A DNA stretch of 6,791 nucleotides from an uncultured Lachnospiraceae bacterium. Its GTDB lineage: Bacteria > Bacillota > Clostridia > Lachnospirales > Lachnospiraceae. Numbering within the stretch: the stretch's first letter is position 1; every line of letters starts with the position of its first letter. The translations under genes and the position numbers were made by a program. This document shows, in pieces, positions 1-5,790 of this stretch. The notes below the pieces were generated by a model. That model worked only from the letters and a program-made list of their open reading frames with translations. It did no database searches and was not told the DNA's origin. The stretch is from contig CAMWJQ010000220.1 of the NCBI GenBank assembly GCA_947174615.1, positions 1-6,791 on the forward strand, written 5' to 3'.

Positions 1-834
1 GGCTATATGAGTGAGTTGAAAAAAACGACGGTTGTTTTGGTACTTGCGTTGATGTGCTCTGTGCTTCCAATGAATTTTATTGTGGTCGTGGCGACGGCGG
101 TGACACTGGGGCATCTCTACAAATTTTCACTGGAGTGCGCGCTGGTGATGCTGGTAGTATTTTTACTGTTGTTTATATTGTATTTTCGGTTTTCATCAAA
201 TGATACGATTGCAGTAGTTTTGACGCCGCTTTGCTTTATCTTAAAAATACCATATATCATACCTCTTGCGATGGGGCTTGTCGGAACGCCTGCCTCTGCC
301 GTATCGGTGGCAGGCGGGATCATTGTGTATTATACCGTGGATTATATGATTGGCAGCGCATCTGTACTCAGTACTTTTGAGGAAGATGGCGCTCTTGAAA
401 AATTCCGCTATGTCATTGACGGGATACTGGATAACAAGACCATGTATATGACGATTGCTGCTTTTGTGGGGACGATGCTTGTCGTGTATCTGATTCGGAG
501 ACTCAAGGTGGATTATGCATGGACGATCGCTATGGTGACAGGGGCGCTCCTCGATGTGCTGGTATTGCTGTTTGGCGATTTAATGTACAATACCAAGCTC
601 TCCATTATGGGATTGATCGTTGGCAGTGTGGTGTCGGTGATTTTGGCAAAAATCTTGGAATTCTTTGTATTTAATGTAGATTATTCACGCACAGAGTACG
701 TGCAGTTTGAGGATGACGAGTATTATTATTATGTGAAGGCAGTCCCCAAAAATACAGTGGCAGCGCCACAAAAGCGGGTGAAGACAATCAGGGTGCCCGA
801 AAAGGCAGTCAGAGAGCAGAAGAGAGATAGATAA
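1..834 (+). CDS. Uncharacterised multi-pass membrane protein upstream of cdaA, probably 5'-partial
   Basis: I cannot assign a function. The frame is open to the window edge. Its first Met is at base 7, with no room to see a ribosome binding site, and the Gly-Tyr codons before it read as protein. As I recall, relatives carry an extra N-terminal helix, so the true start is probably outside the window. Numbering from that Met (275 residues), hydrophobic stretches lie near 8-38, 43-61, 67-92, 94-115, 146-163, 170-190 and 198-222, suggesting six or more membrane spans. The tail (about 225-275) is soluble: an acidic, tyrosine-rich patch at 233-242 (QFEDDEYYYY and neighbours), then a Lys/Arg-rich end. 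Such proteins are sometimes labelled ABC transporter permeases, but I see no ATPase partner or permease motif. It ends 14 bp before the likely cdaA start, so co-transcription and a role near CdaA at the membrane are inferred. Confidence 0.8.
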   Translation, partial: GYMSELKKTTVVLVLALMCSVLPMNFIVVVATAVTLGHLYKFSLECALVMLVVFLLLFILYFRFSSNDTIAVVLTPLCFILKIPYIIPLAMGLVGTPASAVSVAGGIIVYYTVDYMIGSASVLSTFEEDGALEKFRYVIDGILDNKTMYMTIAAFVGTMLVVYLIRRLKVDYAWTIAMVTGALLDVLVLLFGDLMYNTKLSIMGLIVGSVVSVILAKILEFFVFNVDYSRTEYVQFEDDEYYYYVKAVPKNTVAAPQKRVKTIRVPEKAVREQKRDR

Positions 835-839
835 GAGGG
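833..839 (+). promoter_or_regulatory. Ribosome binding site that decides the cdaA start
   Basis: AAGAGGG contains the GAGG core that pairs with the 16S 3' end. It touches the ATG at 840 with no spacer, which would not work for that codon, but lies 9 nt before the in-frame ATG at 849. This favours 849. The only alternative for 840 is the weaker purine run AGAAGAGAG around 819-827. The site begins within the stop codon of the upstream gene (832-834), so reinitiation by terminating ribosomes is possible. Confidence 0.55.
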
Positions 840-848
840 ATGGATCAA

Positions 849-1721
849 ATGGATATGATTCTTGAACGTCTTAGTTCAATGGTAGAAACTTTTTCATTGC
901 GCAGTTTTAACATCAGATGGGAGGATATAGTGGAGGTTATCATTATATCCTTTTTACTGTATCAAATCATGGCGTGGGCAAAGCATACGAAGGTGTGGCT
1001 GCTCATGAAGGGCATTATGATTATTATGGCATTTATTCTGCTGGCAGTTTTTTTCAAGATGCATACGATTGTATGGATTGTGCAGAATGTGCTGAGTCTT
1101 GCCGTGATCGCGGTGATTGTTGTCCTGCAGCCAGAGCTTCGGCACGCGCTGGAGGAGCTGGGCAGAAAAAGTTTTATCACAAATGTAATTACGTTTGAAA
1201 AGCCGACGGATGAGCGCTTTTCAGACAAGACGGTCAATGATCTGGTGAAGGCGAGCTTTGAGATGGGCAAAGTCAAGACGGGGGCATTGATGGTCATTGA
1301 GCAGAATGTGCTGCTCACGGAATACGAGAGAACGGGTATTGAGGTGGATGGGCTGATTTCAAGCCAGCTAATCATCAATATCTTTGAACATAACACGCCG
1401 CTTCATGACGGCGCGGTGATTATACGGGGAAACCGTATTGTGTCAGCGACCTGTTATCTGCCGTTGTCTGACAATATGGGAATCAGCAAGGAGTTGGGGA
1501 CCAGACACCGCGCGGGCATAGGAATCTCTGAGGTTACGGATGCGCTTACGATTATCGTATCGGAGGAGACAGGGCATGTCAGCGTCACTTATGAAGGAAA
1601 ACTTTACCGCAATCTCGATGCGAACGGACTGCGGGAAAAGATCAGTATGATACAGAATAAAGAAGTGGAGGAGAATAAGAAGCGCAGGCTCTGGAAAGGT
1701 AGGGCTAAGGATGAAAAATAG
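849..1721 (+). CDS. cdaA: Diadenylate cyclase CdaA (c-di-AMP synthase)
   Basis: CdaA condenses two ATP into cyclic di-AMP, the second messenger controlling potassium, osmolyte and cell-wall homeostasis in Firmicutes. The protein is 290 residues from the start chosen on ribosome-site spacing (293 from the ATG at 840). Three membrane helices lie near 26-44, 49-69 and 73-94, followed by the family linker LQPELRHALEELGR and the cytoplasmic DAC domain (about 105-260). The DAC signatures are intact: LHDGA at 185-189, whose Asp187 is the metal/catalytic residue, and TRHRAGIGISE at 218-228, which binds ATP phosphates. It should therefore be active. The C-terminus is a lysine/arginine-rich tail, making it slightly longer than the roughly 273-residue Bacillus protein. 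Its last 11 bp overlap cdaR, so the enzyme and its regulator are probably translationally coupled. Three helices separate it from the soluble DisA and the CdaS type. Confidence 0.97.
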   Translation: MDMILERLSSMVETFSLRSFNIRWEDIVEVIIISFLLYQIMAWAKHTKVWLLMKGIMIIMAFILLAVFFKMHTIVWIVQNVLSLAVIAVIVVLQPELRHALEELGRKSFITNVITFEKPTDERFSDKTVNDLVKASFEMGKVKTGALMVIEQNVLLTEYERTGIEVDGLISSQLIINIFEHNTPLHDGAVIIRGNRIVSATCYLPLSDNMGISKELGTRHRAGIGISEVTDALTIIVSEETGHVSVTYEGKLYRNLDANGLREKISMIQNKEVEENKKRRLWKGRAKDEK

Positions 1722-3069
1722 TGTATTGAAGAAGGCAGTTGGCACGATTACAAACAATTTTGGACTAAAGCTGTTAGCGGTTGTGATATCCTGTGGTCTG
1801 TGGTTTATGGTGGACAGCATTACCGACCCGGTGGAGAAAAAGGTTTTTAACAATATTCCGGTGGAGATCATTAATGCGGACTTGATCACGAATGAAGGCA
1901 AGGTCTATGAGGTGCTGGATGGGACAGACACCGTCAATGTCACAGCGATTGGAAAAAGCTCCGTGTTTGACTATGTGTCAAGAGATGATTTGAAGGCGGT
2001 TGCAGATATGTCCGAGCTGACCTTTATGAACACCGTGGGGATCAGGGTGTCGAGCACGCGCAACAATTCAGAGCTGGAATTTCGGACGAATATTGACAAT
2101 GTGAAGCTTGCCATAGAGAAGATGGACCGTGACCAGAAGGTAATCAATGTATCGACTTCGGGAGAGCCTGCATCGGGTTATGTGGTCGGAGGCATCACGC
2201 CGAGCCAGAATGTCGTGCGGTATTCCGGACCAGAGTCCTTGATTAGTCAGATTGACCACATTGAGGCAGTGATCAATATTAACGGCTACTCGTCGGATAT
2301 CAACACGACAGCGGACTTGAAGATTTATGATGCGGCAGGTAATGAGATCAAGAACAATTCAATTAAGCTGAATATCACGACCGTGGATGTGGCAGTGTCC
2401 ATACTCGCGACAAAGATTGTTCCTTTGAGCTTTGTGGTGCCGGATGAACCGGCATCGGGCTATGTGGTGAACGGCGAGATGATCAGTGTGCCGGAAACGG
2501 TGGTGATCGCGGGCAGAAGCAGCGTTTTAGACGGTGTTTCCAGAATTGTCGTGTCGGACCCGGCGCTCAGCGTGGAAGATCTGACCGAGAGCAAGACTGC
2601 GATTGTCAATATCAAAAAGTATCTGCCGACAGGCGTACAGTTTGCAGACGGAAGCTTTAATGGCAATGTGAGTGTCACGATCGGAATCGAACCGCTTGTG
2701 ACGAAAGAACTGAAAGTGCCATCCAGAAATTTTGCCGCTGGCAATAAACCTGAGAATCTGGATGTGACGCTAAAGGAAGCCAAGGAGCAGGAGAGCTATA
2801 CAATCCGCATCTCGGGAACGAGGGCAGCAGTGGATGACGTGATGGAGGAAAGCGTAATTGGTGTGGTGGATATGGATAGCCTTCTTCAGAAACTGGAGCT
2901 TACGGAGTGGAGTGCAGGAGTCTACCAGGGAGAACTGACATTTAATCTGCCGGATACAGTCACCCTGGAAAAACCTTATCAGATGACTGTGATTTTGGAG
3001 GAAAGAGAGCAGGAATCGAGTGCGGAGATGAATAATAATGATACCGACACAAACAATAATAATGAATAA
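1711..3069 (+). CDS. cdaR: CdaA regulator CdaR, YbbR-domain membrane protein
   Basis: CdaR binds CdaA and adjusts c-di-AMP production; in different Firmicutes it has been reported to act positively or negatively. The 452-residue protein has a short N-terminus, one membrane helix at about 19-36 (FGLKLLAVVISCGLWFMV) and a long extracytoplasmic part. That part reads as four successive YbbR-like beta domains, roughly 45-135, 143-230, 237-325 and 335-428. The second and third share the motif EPASGYVV at 152-159 and 246-253, a visible trace of duplication. The end (about 440-452) is Asn/Asp-rich and probably disordered. The start is supported by AGGTAGGG at 1697-1704, 6 nt before the ATG. It begins inside the end of cdaA and is followed after 20 bp by glmM, the standard order. 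No catalytic residues are expected. Confidence 0.95.
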   Translation: MKNSVLKKAVGTITNNFGLKLLAVVISCGLWFMVDSITDPVEKKVFNNIPVEIINADLITNEGKVYEVLDGTDTVNVTAIGKSSVFDYVSRDDLKAVADMSELTFMNTVGIRVSSTRNNSELEFRTNIDNVKLAIEKMDRDQKVINVSTSGEPASGYVVGGITPSQNVVRYSGPESLISQIDHIEAVININGYSSDINTTADLKIYDAAGNEIKNNSIKLNITTVDVAVSILATKIVPLSFVVPDEPASGYVVNGEMISVPETVVIAGRSSVLDGVSRIVVSDPALSVEDLTESKTAIVNIKKYLPTGVQFADGSFNGNVSVTIGIEPLVTKELKVPSRNFAAGNKPENLDVTLKEAKEQESYTIRISGTRAAVDDVMEESVIGVVDMDSLLQKLELTEWSAGVYQGELTFNLPDTVTLEKPYQMTVILEEREQESSAEMNNNDTDTNNNNE

Positions 3070-3089
3070 GTTTTGGAGGATGGAAGCAG

Positions 3090-4439
3090 ATGGCTAGATT
3101 ATTTGGAACAGATGGCGTTAGAGGTGTGGCAAATGATGAACTGACACCGCTTTTGGCAATGCAGTTAGGGCAGGCAGGGGCGTATGTGCTCTCAAAGGAA
3201 AATGCGCATAAACCGACCATCATGGTGGGCTGCGATACGCGGATCTCAGGTGACATGCTGGCGAATGCCCTGATGGCAGGCGCCTGCTCTGTCGGAGCAA
3301 ATGTAGTGTATGTGGGGGTGGTTCCCACACCGGCGATTGCTTATCTGACACAGAAGTACAGAGTGGATGCGGGGGTGGTCATCTCAGCATCGCACAATCC
3401 AGTGGAGTTTAACGGCATCAAATTTTTTGATGGAAAGGGCTTTAAGCTGCCAGATTCGATGGAGGATGAGATAGAGGCGCTGATTCGAAACGGCATGAAG
3501 GATATCCAGTTCCCAACCGGTCCGAGCGTGGGGAAGATTAAGTACCGCACAGACGCGAGGGAGGAGTATATCAATCATACGGTACAGGCGGTTTCGGTGG
3601 ATTTGAGCGGGATGAAGATCGTGGTGGACTGTGCGGAGGGCGCTTCTTACTATACTTCTGTGGAGACGCTCAAGGAGCTTGGCGCAGAGATCGTGGCGAT
3701 ACACAATAATCCAGACGGCACGAATATCAATGCAAACTGCGGCTCTACGCACATGGAGGAGTTACAGGCGCGCGTCGTGTATGAGAAGGCAAATGTGGGG
3801 CTGGCATTTGACGGCGATGCCGACAGACTGCTCGCTGTCGATGAAAATGGAAATCAGGTTGACGGAGATGTGATCATGGCGATTGTCGGCAATCATATGA
3901 AGGAGAAAGGAACACTAAAGGATAATACGATTGTTGCTACAGTGATGAGCAATCTCGGCTTTTTCCGCATGGGAAAGGAGAATGGCATTCATATCGAACA
4001 GACGACAGTCGGAGACCGCTATGTGATGGAACGGATGCTTGAGATCGGGGCGAATCTTGGCGGAGAACAGTCGGGACACATTATTTTCCTGGATGAGAAT
4101 ACGACGGGCGATGGACTGCTCAGTGCGCTGCATCTGCTGCAGGTTATGGTGGAGACAGGCAAAGCGCTCTCGGAGCTTGCGACGATTATGACCGTATACC
4201 CGCAGGCGCTTGTGGGTGCAAAGGTTCCAAATCACAAGAAAAACAGTTATATGGAGTACACGGAGATTGCGGAGGCAATTGAACATGTGAATGCAAAATT
4301 TGCAGATGAAGGAAGAGTTCTGATCCGCCCCTCGGGCACGGAGCCGCTTGTGCGCGTGATGATAGAGGGGAAGGATCAGCGGATGATAGAAAGAGAGGCG
4401 CGGGAGCTGGCAGAGCTGATACAAAATGTGATGCTGTGA
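3090..4439 (+). CDS. glmM: Phosphoglucosamine mutase GlmM
   Basis: GlmM interconverts glucosamine-6-phosphate and glucosamine-1-phosphate in the cytoplasm, the step before GlmU makes UDP-GlcNAc for peptidoglycan. At 449 residues it has the usual length. All alpha-D-phosphohexomutase landmarks are present: FGTDGVRG at 5-12, the active-site phosphoserine loop SASHNP with Ser101, the Mg-binding loop DGDADR at 241-246, a GGEQSGH sugar-binding segment near 325, and the phosphate-binding loop RPSGTEPLVR starting at Arg413. FGTDGVRG and the cdaA-cdaR context mark it as GlmM rather than a general phosphoglucomutase or phosphomannomutase. GGAGG at 3075-3079, 10 nt before the ATG, supports the start. 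GlmM is known to bind and inhibit CdaA in several Firmicutes, so the operon links wall precursor supply with c-di-AMP. Nothing looks damaged. Confidence 0.97.
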   Translation: MARLFGTDGVRGVANDELTPLLAMQLGQAGAYVLSKENAHKPTIMVGCDTRISGDMLANALMAGACSVGANVVYVGVVPTPAIAYLTQKYRVDAGVVISASHNPVEFNGIKFFDGKGFKLPDSMEDEIEALIRNGMKDIQFPTGPSVGKIKYRTDAREEYINHTVQAVSVDLSGMKIVVDCAEGASYYTSVETLKELGAEIVAIHNNPDGTNINANCGSTHMEELQARVVYEKANVGLAFDGDADRLLAVDENGNQVDGDVIMAIVGNHMKEKGTLKDNTIVATVMSNLGFFRMGKENGIHIEQTTVGDRYVMERMLEIGANLGGEQSGHIIFLDENTTGDGLLSALHLLQVMVETGKALSELATIMTVYPQALVGAKVPNHKKNSYMEYTEIAEAIEHVNAKFADEGRVLIRPSGTEPLVRVMIEGKDQRMIEREARELAELIQNVML

Positions 4440-4467
4440 TCAGAGAAGTACAGGAGGTGCGAAAGAT

Positions 4468-4731
4468 ATGGTTGGTCAGAAGGTGGTTATTAAAAATCCT
4501 ACGGGACTGCATCTGCGCCCGGCAGGGATATTGTGCAAGGAAGCGATGCAGTTTAGCTCAATGATAACGTTTACGTTCCGTGGAAATACGGCGAATGCTA
4601 AGAGTGTGCTCAGTGTGCTGGGGGCATGTATCAAGAGCGGGGATGAGATCGAGCTGTTCTGTGATGGGGCGGATGAGAACGAGGCTTTGGCAGCCATGGT
4701 CAGTGTAATAGAGAATGGGTTAGGCGAGTAG
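4468..4731 (+). CDS. ptsH: HPr-family phosphocarrier protein
   Basis: HPr carries phosphate from enzyme I to the sugar-specific EIIA components of the phosphotransferase system. In Firmicutes it also serves, when phosphorylated on Ser46 by HPrK/P, as a CcpA corepressor. The 87-residue length is exactly typical. The phosphorylated His15 and its partner Arg17 sit in TGLHLRPAG, and Ser46 is present in AKSVLSVLG, so both phosphorylation sites are intact; this excludes a Crh-type paralogue, which lacks His15. The canonical Ala16 is Leu, and the usual Met48 and Met51 of the regulatory patch are Leu. The strong site AGGAGG at 4452-4457 lies 10 nt upstream. It follows glmM by 28 bp and is probably co-transcribed with it. 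No ptsI is adjacent, so this may be the general HPr or a second copy. Confidence 0.93.
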   Translation: MVGQKVVIKNPTGLHLRPAGILCKEAMQFSSMITFTFRGNTANAKSVLSVLGACIKSGDEIELFCDGADENEALAAMVSVIENGLGE

Positions 4732-4757
4732 GAGGAAGGGTGTATTCCTCCTACTTG
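4725..4757 (+). terminator. Terminator-like hairpin at the end of ptsH
   Basis: A perfect 10-bp inverted repeat pairs 4728-4737 (GTAGGAGGAA) with 4745-4754 (TTCCTCCTAC) around a 7-base loop. It extends by A-T, G-T wobble and C-G pairs to 4725/4757, giving a 13-bp stem. The stem includes the ptsH stop codon. The downstream sequence is T-rich but broken (ACTGTTTGGTTTTCTG), so intrinsic termination may be partial. mRNA 3'-end stabilisation is the alternative. Confidence 0.6.
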
Positions 4758-4782
4758 ACTGTTTGGTTTTCTGTCTGATAAA
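4755..4782 (+). promoter_or_regulatory. Weak candidate promoter for the reductase gene
   Basis: TTGACT (4755-4760; 5 of 6 to the -35 consensus) is followed after 16 bp by GATAAA (4777-4782; 4 of 6 to the -10 consensus). It lies in the only sizeable intergenic gap, downstream of the ptsH hairpin and with its -35 touching the stem, as expected if a new transcription unit begins here. The -10 element is poor, and other AT-rich stretches at 4802-4825 could serve instead. Confidence 0.3.
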
Positions 4783-4851
4783 CAGACTTTGATGAATAGA
4801 CTTTATTTATATGAGAAAAGATAACAGTAGAGCGAAAGGAAACAGGATAAG

Positions 4852-5724
4852 ATGAGCGCGAACAAAAAAATTATCGTCACAGGATGTAATGGGCAGCTGG
4901 GGCGTGCAATCAACAAAATATATCAAAACAGTACGGCGTATGAGTGCGTGAATACGGATGTAGGCGAGCTTGACATCACAAGGATTGAGGCAGTGGACAG
5001 GTTTGTGTCGGAGGTAAAACCGTATGCGATCATAAACTGTGCGGCACACACCAATGTCAATGCCTGTGAGACAGATATTGACAACGCGTATAAGATCAAC
5101 GCGATTGGTCCAAGGAATTTAAGTATTGCGGCGTCGAGATATCATGCGAAACTGATGCATATTTCTACAGATTATGTATTTGATGGACATGCCAGCACGC
5201 CCTACACGGAATTTGATACCCCAGCGCCCAGCTCCATATATGGAAAGACAAAGCTTGCAGGGGAGTGTTTTGTAAAGGAGTTTGCAAGGGAGTACTTTAT
5301 TGTCCGCACAGCATGGCTGTACGGAGATGGAAAGAACTTTGTGAGAACCATGCTTGGGCTATCTGAAAAACACGATAAGGTATCGGTAGTCAATGACCAA
5401 TATGGATCGCCTACCAGTGCCGATGAGCTTGCCAAAATGATTGCACATCTGCTTCCGACAGATAATTTTGGCGTATTCCATGGTACTTGTGAAGGGATTA
5501 CAAACTGGGCAGATTTCACGCGGGCGTTTTACAGACTTGCAGGGAAGTCTACTGAGGTGGAGAGTGTCACAACAGAGGCGTATGACAGAAATACAACGGG
5601 AATCGTGGCGCCAAGACCAGCATATTCGGTGCTGGACAACTATATGCTGCGGCTGACGACGGATTATCGGTTTGCAGATTGGGAAAAGGCGATCGCGGAA
5701 TATATAAAGAGCTTGTCATTTTGA
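4852..5724 (+). CDS. rfbD: RmlD/RfbD-type dTDP-4-dehydrorhamnose reductase
   Basis: By family this NADPH/NADH-dependent reductase makes dTDP-L-rhamnose from dTDP-4-dehydro-L-rhamnose, the last step of rhamnose donor synthesis for surface polysaccharides. The 290-residue length is typical. It is an extended short-chain dehydrogenase with the nucleotide-binding loop GCNGQLG at 11-17, CAAHTNV near 63-69, STDYVFDG at 105-112, and the catalytic pair Tyr130 and Lys134 in YGKTK. RTAWLYG (152-158) and the later NDQYGSPT are characteristic of RmlD. AAAGGA at 4835-4840, 11 nt upstream, supports the start. It lies 120 bp after ptsH, beyond a hairpin, and 66 bp before gmd. No rfbA, rfbB or rfbC is in view, so they would have to be elsewhere. 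Because its neighbour acts on GDP-mannose, reduction of a GDP-4-keto-6-deoxy sugar is possible but less likely. Confidence 0.88.
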   Translation: MSANKKIIVTGCNGQLGRAINKIYQNSTAYECVNTDVGELDITRIEAVDRFVSEVKPYAIINCAAHTNVNACETDIDNAYKINAIGPRNLSIAASRYHAKLMHISTDYVFDGHASTPYTEFDTPAPSSIYGKTKLAGECFVKEFAREYFIVRTAWLYGDGKNFVRTMLGLSEKHDKVSVVNDQYGSPTSADELAKMIAHLLPTDNFGVFHGTCEGITNWADFTRAFYRLAGKSTEVESVTTEAYDRNTTGIVAPRPAYSVLDNYMLRLTTDYRFADWEKAIAEYIKSLSF

Positions 5725-5741
5725 GAAAGGTTCTGTATACT
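5713..5741 (+). promoter_or_regulatory. Sigma-A-type promoter for gmd
   Basis: TTGTCA (5713-5718) and TATACT (5736-5741) each match the consensus hexamers at 5 of 6 positions and are separated by the optimal 17 bp. The -35 lies in the last codons of the upstream reductase gene and the -10 just after its stop. Transcription would start near 5748, giving gmd a purine-rich leader of about 43 nt. This is the best promoter match I found in the window. Confidence 0.65.
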
Positions 5742-5790
5742 AAGAAAGAAAAAGGAAAATATTGGAAGCGGGAAAGGAAATAGATGATAT

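Noticed and set aside
962..1396. Antisense reading frame of 144 codons within cdaA
   Set aside because: It lies wholly opposite a gene with intact family motifs, has no ribosome site or recognisable domain, and is explained by base composition.
3915..4424. Antisense reading frame of 169 codons within glmM, the longest on the minus strand
   Set aside because: It is the shadow of a clearly functional glmM. Its product is rich in His, Arg, Leu and Cys with no family resemblance and no promoter or ribosome site.
4740..4778. 12-codon GTG-started frame just after ptsH, preceded by AGGAGGAA
   Set aside because: The ribosome-site-like sequence is the arm of the inverted repeat and would be paired. 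The spacing is short and the product has no features, so the hairpin explains the sequence better.
4797..4825. Alternative rfbD promoter TAGACT-17-GATAAC
   Set aside because: Both hexamers match at only 4 of 6 positions, a level expected by chance in AT-rich spacer.
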